From Breviolum minutum Mf 1.05b.01 (Eukaryota; Sar; Dinophyceae; Suessiales; Symbiodiniaceae), in contig DF239114.1 in the NCBI GenBank assembly GCA_000507305.1, positions 188,560-252,559 of the forward strand: 64,000 bases of DNA. The letters are read 5' to 3'. The notes beneath the pieces were generated by a model. The model was not told where the DNA came from. It saw nothing but the letters and a program-made list of their open reading frames with translations, and ran no database searches. Shown piece after piece: positions 11,248 to 24,354 of this stretch. How positions within the stretch are numbered: the first letter of the stretch is position 1; the number at the start of each line of letters is the position of its first letter. The position numbers and the translations under genes are program-made.

Positions 11248-13319
11248 GATGATATGGCTTCACCACCCATAAGAATTTCATGAACATGATATGAATTATA
11301 ATCATCAAATCTAAAGAACATGACATTTGATAAGGCTTCACGGTTTCAACCAGGGTGAACTTCCTGAGCATTGAGAAGCACCCCTGACCAGGAGACTCTT
11401 GGAGATACATGCTGCCATGTAAAATCAGGAACTGCTGGTAACCGAAGCCACCATGGAGAAAGGACGGAAAAAAGGGCCGTTTTGTTTACCGCCAACTTAG
11501 GAAACATCATGCAACATGCCACATCCACCAGTTGGACTCCTGCAATAAGTGCAACACTTGGTCGGGATCCTGATCAATAACAGCACCTCAACAACAAATA
11601 AAAAGGGATGCAGGGAAACAACGGGAATAATCTGTGTGGACGGAACCAGCTTTAATTGCAGATGTTTTGAACACATCTTCAGATATTGTGTGCTTTTTCC
11701 CTAACATGCTTCTAGAAGAATAGGGAACCTATTGAACATGGAACTGCCCGCAAGCGCTTGGATTTGTCATTCCTGTCAGAGGCTACTCTTTCAAAAAACA
11801 CACCACAAAAACTGCACAACCCATCATTCCCCAAGAAAGCTGTAGTGCAGATGCAAGATTACACAACTATTAGCTACCTTTTGGAGCTCAAGACATAGCC
11901 TTGTCGTAATACTCCAAACGCAACAAACCCAGCTGATGTACACAAAGTTCATAGATATCCCCCTGCCATGGCACTCAAGTCAGCCTGTAATTGATCGCCT
12001 TGGAAGGGTTGGAAGGAAAAGGAAACAAGCTCCAAAAACCTGGTGCCAAACGTCTCAACATCTCAACAAGAACGATCACCAAACACAAGAAGAAACAACA
12101 CTGAAATATAAATAACACCCAAAAAGAAAACAAATCATGGTACCCACCTGGGGAACCAACATATCCCACCTTGGAAGATGGACAATGTAGGAAAATCATC
12201 TTCAAACATATCACTGGTTTGGGGATATGTCCAAGTCACAGGTGTCCTCCACAACCCGCATCTGCGACCGGCTTGGAAGCCGCCCATGTACCAAGGCCAG
12301 GCCGGTGCAAAGAACAGCGGAGCTACGTCTGGAGGGCCATGGAGTGGATCCAAGAAACCGAGAAACACATGTGGATCATATAATTTTCATATGCTTTCAC
12401 TATATCACATGGATTATAGTTGTGATAACATGGAATTATGTCATGTAAAATCATATATAATCACATATATACATATTAAAGCTTTAAATAACCAAGTATC
12501 TATGATTAAATGATGGGAAACAGTGATAATAAAAATTGAGATACAGATATACAACAATAGACACTGAACCTTTAGATCTGTAGATACATCCACAAATAGC
12601 CTACACCAGGATGGCCTATCATGATATCATGGGCCAAAAACAAATGTTCATGTGTATGCAAGAAGTGGTAATGGTGATATGTTTGAGAACACAATATATC
12701 AGTAGTAAATAACTGGGGTCGGCGACATACTCATTCTAGAACTACGCAATATTCGGCTAGGGGTGCTGGTGCTCTTCACCCGGCTTTTCAATCCTTTTCA
12801 TGGATGTAGTCAAATGCATTATCGCCAGTTCTTCAGCTGCCATTAAATACACGATTAGAAACAAATATGAAGTATATATTTAACTAAAGACTATGAAGAG
12901 AAACACAAGCAGTGTAGTAGGTACTTGACACTTTCTTTCAAACATTATCATAGAATCATATACATGTTCAAACCAGATTGAAGTCCGAAAAACATCATGA
13001 TCATCATGATGCTTTAGGATGGCGGTCTGAGATTCTTATTTACTGCAGGTTGCTGTATTTCATCAATTACTCTTATAGTTGCTAAGTTACTGTGCGGAAA
13101 CAACTCCCTATGACTATGCTCATAATTTTGCTTGGCTTGCCCATGGCAGAAAATAGTACTTCGAGAGTCACCGTCCTACCCAAAGTCAGCTTCCGAAACA
13201 AACATCGTGACAGTACAAATAGTAACGTAAAACAAGTGAGTACATGCGTGAAACTACCTTTAAATCTAAAAATAGAATCCTGTGACTACCCAAAACTGGC
13301 AAGGGAGACATCTGCCTAC
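11244..13319. other. Gene-poor stretch with one strand-ambiguous island
   Basis: Mostly AT-rich with no exon-like signal. The exception is 12225-12365, where both strands are open. The plus frame reads LRPAWKPPMYQGQAGAKNSG, and the minus frame is also stop-free. I could not decide strand, so no exon is called. Confidence 0.4.
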
Positions 13320-13455
13320 CTCCACGTGTGCTGCCGCTGAGCGAAGCGCGCCACATCGTTCCGGCGCCGCTGGGGTGCTTCAGTGACCCACGGGACGTGG
13401 AGGTTTCCATGCCCGGTCGGCGCCAAGCTGACCATGGCAGCCAGGCGGGTGGAGG
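13320..13455 (-). CDS. Candidate internal exon, unknown gene
   Basis: A GC-rich island with the donor GTGGAG|GTAGGC on its low-coordinate side and the acceptor TTTGAG on the other. The minus-strand frame reads STRLAAMVSLAPTGHGNLHV and continues with RRRNDVARFAQRQHTW. Two other minus frames are partly open, but this one runs exactly to the donor. No family is recognised. Confidence 0.5.
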
Positions 13456-14278
13456 CTCAAAGATATGTGTCTGTGGCTATGGTAATGGTAAGGTTTAACT
13501 CTACCATGTATATAATTCATTACAATTCCATCGGATTTGATGGAACCGTCCAAAATGGAGCTGGAAAACACTGAATTCAACTACTGGTGTAAAAGGACTT
13601 GGGATAGGATCTTCTCCGGGACTATATGAGAGAGTTTGGGGAGTTACCCTCAATTCATGAAGCGCATTTACAGTCTCACCTTTTTTTGCCCTGTCAACAA
13701 ATCCCAACAAATTGCGAACTATCTCGATTTGGCAATATTTTACACATTAAGGGTGGAAGGAGGCATGCTGAACCCTACCACGCTCCAGTCTTTTGAACGA
13801 TGCTATGCTGGCCATGCATGACCATGCCTTGATCCCTACCACAGGAGTTGATCGTTCATCGTCCTTTTTGGCAGTATCAATTCTCATGTAATTTCAGCAT
13901 GTTTCCATGGCTTTGAGCTAAAAACATACAGCACCTGGTACAGCAAAGTGGTTTAACAACGGATTCCGTTTATCCTGTCAAGTCACAGTGATATCGCCAA
14001 TACTCAAAGGAAAAAATAAACGACTGCCTAACATATACTGTACAGGGAATTCGAAATGCATACAAACAGAGTCGGCTAGAGCCAACCTACCGCGTAAGTT
14101 GTAGTAGCTCTGCGGACGAACCCTCATTTGATTCATATCATGATTGGCTGACGATGACTTGCGGATGATATCAAGCGCGCATCGGTCAAACTAAGCAAGA
14201 CTATTTGCTGACTTTCAATGAGAAAAACAACATCTCAAGATCCAAAGGACAACAAGAAAACATCACAACAAAGCTGCG

Positions 14279-14403
14279 TTATATCCATTGGTGTCTCCGC
14301 ATCATTCCCACCCCTTTGTAGTTGGCAACGGCCGCCTCCACAGACCGAGCCTGGACAAAGCTGAATGCAGTTTTCACCCTGTCTGTTGATGGTTCCCACA
14401 ATT
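14279..14403 (-). CDS. Candidate terminal exon, unknown gene
   Basis: The acceptor TTTGTCCCAG is followed by a frame reading DRVKTAFSFVQARSVEAAVA and NYKGVGMMRRHQWI, closed by TAA at 14279-14281. A second frame through the same exon is open and Cys/Gly-rich. I prefer the helical one because it ends in a natural stop. It marks the 3' end of a minus-strand gene that probably includes exons up to 15.5 kb or beyond. No family is recognised. Confidence 0.45.
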
Positions 14404-15397
14404 CTGGGACAAACAAACTTTATACGAATGACATTTACAAACTTGGAAATCCTAAAGCATAGGAAGTTCCAAGAAATCAGCATAAAAATCACCAAATGCA
14501 ATTGCACAAAAATCTGAAGCGCAGGTGTACAACAAACCTAAACCCATAGATGTAGTGCAAATCTTACTTGATTGACAATTGACATTAATCCAAGTCTCAT
14601 TATTTTGAAGATATATCTATGTGAGTATAGCTTTACAAATCCGCTTCAGGTTGATAGATCCCTTCACCAATCAATCCCTGCCCATTTCGAACTTCGATCT
14701 TTTGCTTCTGGTTTCCAATGTGCAGGTGCCATTGCGTGTGCCATGGCTTTCAGGAAACCAGTGTTGAAGGACCAACAAGATGCTGAGATCAATACCTGAG
14801 GATATCATCCAAAGGCTTTCAGCTTTGAAATATCAACTTTCAACGTACCAAACCATACATAGGGTGGCACCTGGAACCCAAGATATCTTGCAACATGTTT
14901 TTTGTGTAAACTTTTTATGACTATGAGGACCTTTTTGCAGTCCCAGTTGGGCTACGAAACATTGGTCAACCTCATTCATGATGTCAGTGGCTAACAGGAT
15001 GACATCATATTTTGCACTGGCATACTGGGTTCAAAAGTTCAAAATAGAGATGAGCAGCAGCCATAGATCTGGTTGGAGATACTAGAATCTCACTAAACCA
15101 TACTAACCTTGTGCCACAGTAAGGACCTTCGGATTCAATTAAATTATATAAGTTGGATCCAAGCAATCTTCCAAGTTGGGAAGATCCAACTTGTGACCAA
15201 GCCTTTGGTTGTAAAATGGTGATGGCAAATGAGATTTCATCTGCTCTAAGGATCTTTGAATATCAATTGGATTTTCACCAACTTTTTTTTAGAACTACAA
15301 CAATTACTGCCACCCCAAGGTATTGAATCATAAGTATACCCTAAACGTAAGATCAAAAGGTGCTACCAAAAAAATGGCGTTTCAACCTTCCCTTTAC

Positions 15398-15516
15398 CGT
15401 TGAAAAGCTGTCATGGGACATTCGCCCAGCGTACCGCATCGGCTGCGCGCATTGCTGAGCCACCAACGCTTTGCACGTTTGGTCAAGGGCCACCAAGTGC
15501 TGGGCGTTGAGGACTG
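15398..15516 (-). CDS. Candidate internal exon, unknown gene
   Basis: Bounded by ACACCCAG and the donor TTCAACG|GTAAAG. The frame reads AVLNAQHLVALDQTCKALVA and QQCAQPMRYAGRMSHDSF, alanine/glutamine-rich and helix-like. Strong third-position G/C. No family is recognised. Confidence 0.5.
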
Positions 15517-16040
15517 CTGGGTGTAAGGTGAGGGCGAACAGGATGCTGCAAATAACAGGCCAAACAAACAAGTTTGTTTGGAAGACCGGAAAGTTAGAAA
15601 AGATTGGGGTGCTGTTGGCAAATGATACCAGTGTCGATCAAGTAGCTATAAATATCTATGAAGCCTCAAACTTGTATTTTTGGCAGGTTTTAAGGTGCCC
15701 CTATTCCTAGCAACTTCCAGGTCTTGACATGCAATCATTCCTGGAACTCAAATCGCTCAAGAAATGACATGTTACAGTTACAGTAGACGGGTTTCAATTG
15801 TTGCAACCCTCAGAAAACTTGAACTTTCGACTTGTCATGTCATCTTTCTTTGTTGCGACTATGTCAATTACAGTAACGATTTTGAGTCAATAGTGTACAA
15901 AGGTACTCAACTTTGCGAATTAAAATCCGCAGCCAAAGTACAAATCAGCAAAGTTCAAGATATTAACTTCACATCAAACTATCAAACTATTTGCCAGTTT
16001 CATGTCCATCAAAATCAGGGTGGAACCACGCATCACCCAC

Positions 16041-16158
16041 CACGGGGGTGATCAACTCGCTCCAATCGGCAAGGTACGAGTCTTTGTCCAAGGCTGCCAA
16101 GGCTGTGCCTGTGAAAAATCCATCTGGGCAGGAAGCTTCCCATAAGGTGGACGCATTC
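16041..16158 (-). CDS. Candidate exon, unknown gene
   Basis: The minus-strand frame reads STLWEASCPDGFFTGTALAA and LDKDSYLADWSELITPV up to a GTGGGT donor. An in-frame ATG lies at the high-coordinate end, so it could be a first exon, although an acceptor inside is equally possible. The opposite strand is also open but less protein-like. No family is recognised. Confidence 0.45.
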
Positions 16159-16559
16159 ATTCACCAATATGGTTAGACATGTATGGCGATGTGCATGGAT
16201 AGAGTATATACAGTATATGATTGATGTTGATTGATATATAAATATACATATGTATCTGTATGATACTCTTCAGTGGCTTTAGTTTTATTGGTATGATGAA
16301 GGGTTTGTAATGTCGTGATGCTTATGACTCATGACATTCATTGCCTGTAGGCTCCCATTGGTTCACTGGAGCATGAAACATCATGATCCGATATCACCAA
16401 ATCTGCCAAATGATCATTCATTGAACCTGAATTTCTAGCCGCCCTTGAGGTGATGGTGTCCTCCAAGAAAACAAAACCATAACAAATCTGTGTCAAAATT
16501 TCAAGCTCCCTCACTGACCACCATCAAATCGCGAAGAAACACGCTGTGAACCAAGTCAC

Positions 16560-16655
16560 AAGTATGTGCAGCTTCCTTTGATCCGCACCACCTCGGGGAT
16601 CAAACATCTGCTTCCCATCGGGACCACCAGGTATGGGAGTTGGTTGATTTTTGTT
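16560..16655 (-). CDS. Candidate exon, borders uncertain
   Basis: The frame reads PIPGGPDGKQMFDPRGGADQ and continues RKLHIL to a possible GTGACT donor. No clear acceptor was found on the high-coordinate side. Gly/Asp-rich, perhaps a linker. No family is recognised. Confidence 0.3.
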
Positions 16656-17045
16656 GGACAAGGTGGAATCTTCATGGATCTTGTCTTGATGGCCAACGGA
16701 GAGTTGTAAAGTTCTCCATCTGTGATGTTGCAGTGTGAATGAAGCTCCCAAAACAGATTCAATCCAGTGAGAATACTTCAAATCATGTTCAAACCCTAGC
16801 GGCTTGGGTACCAAAACACCCACCATCTCATAAAGTTGCAACTGTATTCAATTTCTTCTTTATCATGGAAACATCTTTGGCGAAAGGAAAAGGTTTGGAG
16901 GCCTACCTAAAGCTGTAGGCAGTCGCCGCAAACTATATAACACCCCAGAACTTGGCAAAATTCCAGGTTCAGCTGAGTGAAATGGAAGATCTGGATGGTC
17001 ATCTGATGCAATCCGGGGAAGTTGTCGGCTATCAACTGTGCTTCC

Positions 17046-17222
17046 TTACAGCCTCACATTAGGTGCCTCACCTCCCTGTAGTTCATAGCTTTGCCAAAGG
17101 AACCTACTGAGCTGCTGCAAGTGATCCCATGTAAGTTTTGCTTCCATTGCCGATTTCTGGGTGAAGATAAAGAATCCTGTCCAGAGATGGGTTGATCTGT
17201 TCCCACCTTCACAGACCAGTTC
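17046..17222 (-). CDS. Candidate terminal exon, unknown gene
   Basis: Following a GTTGGAG acceptor, the frame reads LVCEGGNRSTHLWTGFFIFT, then AKLTWDHLQQLSRFLWQSYE, and ends in a TAG stop at 17046-17048. It is a plausible C-terminus with an amphipathic helix. The plus strand is broken by stops. No family is recognised. Confidence 0.45.
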   Translation of the reverse strand, partial: ELVCEGGNRSTHLWTGFFIFTQKSAMEAKLTWDHLQQLSRFLWQSYELQGGEAPNVRL

Positions 17223-17707
17223 CTCCAACATGCATTCCAGTCAACCCTCACCCTGACTTAGTGCGGATGAACCTACATTCTTATATTCATTGCTTTCAAG
17301 AAATGACATGATCTCATAAGCATGGTGCTCACTTCTTGCATGAATGTTGCTGATGATAAGACTTCAAAGATTTGCAGCACTACCACAACCTAAAACCCGT
17401 TTCTCCCCTTCCAAACTATCCACTGGAGCTGTCATTGGCCAATGTGGAAAAATTCTGGCAGGGTACCTCCTTAACAGAAGCAGCACCAGTCTCACAATAT
17501 CACGATGACCATCTTCTGCTTTCCCTCCCCCGAAAAAGCACCAAATGCATCCAAATGCTACATCTGTTGCTCGTAGTTTCGATGAAAAGCCGATACTGCC
17601 AACATCTTATCAATACCTTCTCTGTCCGCTTAGGGAACTCTGCATGCAACTGCATTCTCTGGATTCTGGGTCATCCAGCGGCATCAACTCCCTCCAAAAA
17701 ATCTCAC

Positions 17708-17862
17708 CTTCAAAACTTTGTTGTGCCACCACCACCTCCGGCGCCGCACTTTGCCGTGCCGCCGCCGCCAGCCGCGGCACGCCACGCCGCAGCGCGGCAC
17801 GGCGGCGCTGCCGCAGCAGCGCTGGGAGGGTGCTGGCGACGTGGCAGGTGCCGGCGCGCTGA
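17708..17862 (-). CDS. Candidate GC-rich exon, unknown gene
   Basis: The donor TTTTGAAG|GTGAGAT is a strong consensus. Upstream the minus frame is open and Arg/Ala-rich, ending SAAPEVVVAQQSFE. The very high GC (runs of CCGCCG) leaves several frames open on both strands, so the frame is a guess. It could encode a disordered basic linker. Confidence 0.35.
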
Positions 17863-18417
17863 CTCCTCAAAAGGGAATGATGGAAAGGGTGAATTGATGT
17901 TTTATTCTTGGACGATTTAGTGAATTGATGTTTTTTGGTGCTTTTTGAACCGAACCACGCTGATTTCACGCTGATGGAAATTGCAAAGAAATATACAACT
18001 TTATCAAATCATATTTTTTCATGTTGGTTTCAAACGTGTTGCTAGGCTTGGGTCTTGATGAGAGCAAATTCTACTACTTATTCACTTGAAGTCTACATCG
18101 AAATATCAAGCATGAGGTGGTTAGGTGCAATATTTACAGCATTCCCTGTGAAGTAACCCTGACATCTGTGGAGGCCCAAGTGTCCGTGGCAGCTCTGCCA
18201 TCAGCAATGTTTGCTGCCCATCATCACGAATCGTCACGGTGCAAACCGAAGAGACCTGTTTCCATTGGCCGAGTGGATAGAATCGAACACAACTGGTCAC
18301 CATCCGGGAGGGTTGCAACGGACACATGCGTAAAGTAAAGTCATTTCCCAAAGTCTTTCATACAACTTCGCGATTTTCAACCATCAACTTTCAATTTCCA
18401 CAAGCCCCAAGTGCCAC

Positions 18418-18570
18418 CTCGACATGTACCCGCAAGGTGACGTTATTCACCGCAGGCGACAGGGTACCTAAGACCTCACCCTGCCACAACAACACCGCCG
18501 GTGCTGCTGAAACGTTGGCCCATTGAAGCTGAACTGTCCTTGGCGAAATGGTAGCTTTTGAAACTGGAAG
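18418..18570 (-). CDS. Candidate 51-codon exon, beta-rich protein
   Basis: The exon is in phase 0 at both ends, between CCTCCAG and the donor GTCGAG|GTGGCA. It includes VSKATISPRTVQLQWANVSA and NNVTLRVHVEV, an alternating hydrophobic pattern typical of a beta-sandwich (immunoglobulin- or fibronectin-like). The fold suggestion is inference. Another open block, of unclear frame and strand, lies at 18130-18330 and could be the next exon. Confidence 0.5.
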
Positions 18571-20120
18571 CTGGAGGAACAAATATCGAAATCTTAGAGA
18601 GAAGTCTTCCTGTTTTTAGATTTTATATATAGGATCTACCATAATTTACCTGGCCGCTTTTACTCTAACCTTTCGGGAACCCCATGGGTTTTAAGGTCCG
18701 AAACCTCATCTCCCTCAGTTGTGGGTTTCATGGCTTTGGTGGGATTTTCATGGGAGTTTCTGCGCCTTCCCAGTTTTTCATATGGGAAACTTATGGGTTT
18801 TCAAGAAAAACACCTCCATTTTTTTGGATGAAACTGGCTCTGACTGCAGCAGAATCGCTCCAATTGACTCATGCACTTCTCATGCTGGAACCTCACCTGC
18901 AGTTCAGGTAAGGGAAAAACACGTATCAAAACTCAAGGGGGTCTTTTGCATACATACCAATAATACAATGTGCTATTGATGCTAGTCTGAAAGAAAAACA
19001 TGTTATATAGTGATATCTGGCTATATATCTAAAACTATGCATGGTTGATCATGGATATTTTTTCAAAAATGGTGGCTTGATTGGAAGCGTTATAAAAGTT
19101 CCTTTTCATGGACCTTTCAGGATCCCTCACCAACCATCAACAAGATCCTCCTCGACTTCAACTTGATTTCCAAAAATCCTGACCCGGGAAAAACCATTCA
19201 CCAACAAAGTGGGCACCATGATCCTGAACATGGACAATGGATTTTCAACAGAAATTACATCACTAAATATAGATTTTTTCCAATAATGGAGAAACATGGT
19301 CGCATCGTGGCCAAACACAAATCTGCATCCATACATCCCTCACCTTAGCCACTCCTGCCACGAGGCCACCAGCCACACGAATGCCTAAGGGATTTCGGAG
19401 TTCAACCTTTTTGGACATTTTTTCCATCCAAAAAATGAAAAAAACATTGGACATGTACATGGAAATCTTTTGGCATTGGAAAGTCAGATAGGATTTGTAT
19501 GGATTTGTCATGGCAATGCCCAACAAGTTAATTTAATCTAAAGAACAAGATGTGATAAATGTCCATGACCCATACGAGGACAATGGTTTCACGACATTTT
19601 TCAAAAAGAATCCTAGTCTTTTGACTTTAACCCCATTAGTTCTCAAAATCTCCAAGAACCCCTCAAAAAAAAGAAGTGTGCTTTTGCAACCTCATCACCT
19701 GATAACAATGTGGATCCAAAAAGTGCCCGGTGTAGTTTCCAAAACTGCCCCCATTTGGGACTGGGGACTGGATATTTTTTCGAGTTTTGCTACGCTTTCT
19801 ACGTGACTCATTGCCACGCTTTCCCAGCGATTTCGTTGGGAAAATCATCGGACTGAAATTGTTGGCAGCGATGAGTCATATATGAAGGTACCGCAATGTT
19901 GGAACAATCACTGTAGACTTCACGGACAGTCGTTGCTTAGTCTCCAGCATGGACTGCGTTTTCAAGTTGTTTAGAACTTCCAACCCCACCTAATACTCAA
20001 CATCCAACCCGAGTGGGGTTCTTAAATAAATCACTCTACGGTTTTCCAACCAACAATCTCCTTTCATCTCCTTTCACAGGCGTTTTCCTTTTTTTGACCG
20101 TTCACTCATCTCCAAGAAAC

Positions 20121-20267
20121 CCAGCCATCCATAGTCCTCCATCTCTGGTTCCACCGTTTTGGCCACCATGTTCACTGCTACGGTCTTGGCCGGCGCCTTG
20201 CCTCCAGTCGTCGTTGAAGGTGGTGACTTTTCCATCACCAACTTGTGACTTCGTAAGGAAAGCCTGG
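20121..20267 (-). CDS. Candidate internal exon, unknown gene
   Basis: Follows CTCAAAG and includes RLSLRSHKLVMEKSPPSTTT, GGKAPAKTVAVNMVAKTVEP and EMEDYGW before a GTTTCT donor. Basic, proline/threonine-rich and probably disordered. It may continue the gene at 20464-20945. Confidence 0.4.
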
Positions 20268-20463
20268 CTTTGAGTCCGTGGAGAGCAACAACAGCGATGT
20301 CAATGTCAGTGGCAAAGATGGAAAAACACCATCCAATTATTATCCAAACAACTAACATCTGGATATCCAAACAACTATATAATATGAATATGGTTAACTA
20401 CACATATAGAGCTAGTATGTCATAGTAATGACTGCCCATCCCTTCTCCGCTGAAAATCACTGC

Positions 20464-20945
20464 CTGGAACCAAGGCGTTGAAAGTCTTGTAGTGTCAAAC
20501 GATCTAACAAACTCAGGGATGATGTCAGCACGACCTTCTCCTGAAGCTTTGGACGGTTGAGTTTCACAGTTGTTTTTTCTGTTTAACTGCTTGCAGGGTT
20601 GCGATACCTCCATCACCATCCTCATTATGTTTTGGTAAAATGACCACCTAATGGTGATCATATCTAGATGGTCCAACCTCCAACCCTTAGATGGTTTGAT
20701 CCCATATTGATCCATTCATTGGAAAAAAACTGATAATTAACCTTCATCAGCAAGGCATAATTTCCATTGACCTCAAAACTGACAGTTGGCATACCGTATA
20801 CCACACCTGCTCCAAAATCAGTGCTTCCTTTTTTGCTTCCAATTTTTTTACGAGACACCCGAGTGGAAGTTTGAGGCGGCCCCGAAGGTGCTTTCCGCGA
20901 GGCCCATGGTTTCAATGAAGCAGAGGAACCCAAGAGGGTAGCATC
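20464..20945 (-). CDS. Two phase-matched exons of an unknown gene
   Basis: Exon 20772-20945 (174 bp, phase 0 at both ends) follows CACTTCAG and reads DATLLGSSASLKPWASRKAP, a basic linker, then GAGVVYGMPTVSFE at a GTCAAT donor. Exon 20464-20540 follows CTTCAG in phase 0 and reads EKVVLTSSLSLLDRLTLQDF up to TTCCAG|GCAGTG, a GC donor. A competing frame (ADIIPEFVRSFDTTRLSTPW) is open in the second exon; phase continuity favours the first. No family is recognised. Confidence 0.45.
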
Positions 20946-23520
20946 CTGAAGTGATTTGAAAACTTGATTATTTAGTGAAAATGAAAAGTATGTATAATGT
21001 ATATCATGATTATAATGAATATAGCTCAACCAAAATGTCAGTCCTGGTGTGACTTAAGATGAACCTATGTAATATAATAAAAAGGATTGATGTAATGTAT
21101 AACTAATCTTAAGGTCGCTAATCTCCAAAAAACTGCTGATTCTTTACCAAAACCCATCGAGACACTTCTAGCATCGATTCATGATCTGATTTTATGATGA
21201 GGGTAGCCTTCAAACAATACGTGTTCTCGTCCATTCTCCCTCTTCAAACATCACAAAAATCACAAAAACAGAACAAGGTGATGCTCACATCATCAACAAA
21301 TAACACCAAGATCCACATTGAATTTGTCTGACTGTCTGGTGTCAGTCAGACATGTTTGCTGACAAGACTCATAAATCGACAGAGATGCCAATCGAGACCA
21401 AGGACCTCAAAGAATCTCATCGACTCTTGAGTCAAGAGGTCCAGGCTGAAGGGGTAGGAAACACAAGGGTTTTGCTCATCATTTAACGTGGTTTTGAACA
21501 TAGAACCTTTGAATACACCATTCAGGCAAAACAGCCATGGCAAAATTGACCTTTTACAGGTTTGATCTGGAGAGTATCAGGTCCCTGTAGTGGAACGTCT
21601 AACCTGTAGTGGATCAAGTAACAGATGCATTTTACTCAACTTGGAACGAGTTAAAATAGTTTCAGCTTGTCAAGAAAGGTTCAGCTGAACACATCACATA
21701 TATCATGTTGCAAAGAATTTATCAGATTATTTTTTGGGGTGGTAAATATACCTAAAAAAATAACTACTATAACTGCGTATAATTGCGATTACATTTGCAA
21801 TCATGACATCTTCACCGCTTCCACTGACCCATATCAACCCATCAAGGCCATGAAAATCCAAGCTCTCAACACCGAGATGCTTCGAGCCTGTGGGCCCTTA
21901 TGCCCACCCCCCATCTCCTCACGTCCATGGAAGGACAAACGTTGACCCAACTTGGCCTTGGCAAGTCAAGGCCAACGCCGGGCTTCTGAGTGCTGGTTGT
22001 GTTAGTTTAGAAAAGTTTAGAAATGTGGAGAGTAAACATGTAACCGAAATAACTTCGTGAACTAACCCAACTTGATACCTTTTCATGCTGTTCAAATGTA
22101 CTGCATCACCAACTAATGTCTGGCATTGATCACGGTCTTGGAGTCTCTTATCTCAGGATTTTGGGGTTCTGCCATGTTTTGTCTCAATGAATTGTCACCC
22201 GTCTAAATTGCCTCTGCCACAAGCAAGAAAACACCACACATTGAAATCGTATCCCTTCAATTTTCATATGCCAAGATGAGTCACACTGCCAGATTTCTCT
22301 TTTTTACTCGGTGATACAGTAGCTATGGCTTTAAAATTTAGAACAACCAACCACAAATTCAAGCATGCAAAACACCAAAATATCCAAACATCATCTTTTT
22401 GGAAGACAAAAAAAAGTAACCTTCAACATGCCATGGCACCATGTCCAACGCCGATAGTCGTGCAGGTATTCTTGGAAGCTGTGATGGTGCAGGTCCCCCA
22501 GGCCGTTGTCGCGTGGAGAGCGTGGAGAGCGCAGCTGATTTGGAGGTCACCTCAACCCGAGGGCAGCCATCAACACAAATGAACCAAAATGGAGTTTCTA
22601 TTGCCTGGCATCAGGTGGAAAAATCATGGAAATTGATGACAATTTGATGACTTTGATGACCCTTAGTATCGTAATTATTCATTTACATACCTACCAACAA
22701 TCCATGTTCCCGTTTGATTTAAGATGGATGTCCTGGATGTCCAAAATTGTCATATTTCAACTCAAATAAACGAACATCAAACCAACATGGTGACTATCGA
22801 ACGATACAACTTCGTTGTGTGTGTCTGTCAATTTGTGACACTTCTCACTTCATCTATTTCAGTTACTTATTCCAGTTTGCTGTGCCTTATGGCTTCGGGA
22901 GTGTAGCATGGTTACAGCATGGGTCACTGTAACATGTTTCCAAAGAAGAACACTCAAATCCTTGGAACAAATCTGACTTTGAAGTGACACCTGAGAATGC
23001 GTTGCTTCTGTTCAGGTGTGGTGTCCATTCCAAGCAGGTGCATTCCCAAAATCGCATCCTGTCATTCGAACAGTTGTATCACTGCTTCTTGCCTGAGATC
23101 CATGCAGCTTATCCTCACCCTCACCCACCCTCTGAAAAAAAACAACTCAAAATAATTTTAGCTTTTTGTCATCATCTCCACATATCTCAGCCCCATCTTC
23201 CACATTCCTAAAAACCATTCCAAATGGAGACTTTTCTGAAAAAAATCTGCCCATGTTCAAGTTGTGTGTTCTAGTTGGTGGTTTCAACTCCTTTCAAAAA
23301 AATAGTCAAAACGGGAATCTTCCCCAAATAGGGGTGAAACTAAAAAGCATTTGAAACCACCACCCAGTGTGCCAAGGATCTTTCCGGTCTCTGACTTTCT
23401 CATCTTTCATGGGCGATGGGGGCCCAGCTTCTTTCCATGGAAAGCTCCCACTGAAGAAAAGGTCATCAAGGGAGCCAACATTTGACCTTGTTGCTTGTTG
23501 GCTCCCAACATCACAGGAGG

Positions 23521-23642
23521 GGGTTGGTTAGTTATGGTTTGTCATGGTTAATTCTGGTTAATTCTGCTTAGTTTTGGTTAGTCTTGGTTGATTATGATTA
23601 TACTTATGTTTCATTCTGGTTAGTTATGATTAGTTGTGGTCC
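23521..23642. repeat. Degenerate TGGTTAGTTATG-type tandem array
   Basis: About ten imperfect units of 10-13 bp built on TGGTTAGT/TGGTTAAT with TTATG or TTCTG spacers. No coding frame fits it. Confidence 0.7.
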
Positions 23643-23865
23643 GTTGGGTTGGAGTTTGTTTTTGTTTTTGTGTTTCTTTAGTGGCTTCAAAAATACAAAT
23701 TTACGGTGCATTCGGGCCACCCGGATTCCCACCTTGAGGCCCTTCCAACTCCAGGTGAATCGCGATCTATGGGATCAACGTAGGATGGTGGCCTCACACA
23801 AGGGGCAACTTATAGGCAACGCAAAGAGAAAATGATGGCAACTTGTGCAGTTTCTAGATGTTGAT

Positions 23866-23990
23866 TTGCTTTTTGTTTGTTTCTTGTTTGTTGCTTGTTT
23901 GTTGTTTGTTGATTGTTGATGTTGATTTGTTTGTTGGTTGTCGTTGTCGTGGTCTTCGTCCTCGTCGTCGTTGTTCTTGTTATTGCAATG
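23866..23990. repeat. TTGTTTG / GTCGTT low-complexity array
   Basis: Irregular copies of TTGTTTG and TTGTTG pass into CGTCGT/CTTCGTC triplets. The complement encodes spurious Asn/Gln/Thr-rich frames. Confidence 0.8.
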
Positions 23991-24354
23991 TTGTTGCCAC
24001 CATTGCTGGATCTTTTATCTCTTTTGCTTGAAAAATGTTTGGTTATGTGCATATATACACTGCCAAGCTGATAAACATACTTAGTACAAACAAATTCTAT
24101 CGGAAAATCACATCAGGGAAAGAAAACCACACCTACTTACCTACTTCAGACACAACTCGTACATACAAACAGCAAATCAACATTATAAGTTCATCATACT
24201 ACATCTAATCATATATAAACATATGTGCATATATCTATGTAAGACATCAACCATCATGTATGAGAATCTATCTATTTACCACTTTTTAGTTCCAATCAAA
24301 ACTTGTCAAACAACACTCCAACACCACCACTGCATCACTGCTGGACCCCATGAC

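Larger units (their letters stand above)
20946..24354. other. Gene-poor stretch with repeat arrays
   Basis: No exon with clear strand and borders. The island at 22440-22580 is open on both strands: the plus frame starts MSNADSRAGILGSCDGAGPP, and the minus frame ends at a TTGAAG|GTTACT donor. A perfect hairpin (21326-21351) and two degenerate arrays (23521-23642 and 23866-23990) are listed separately. Confidence 0.4.
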
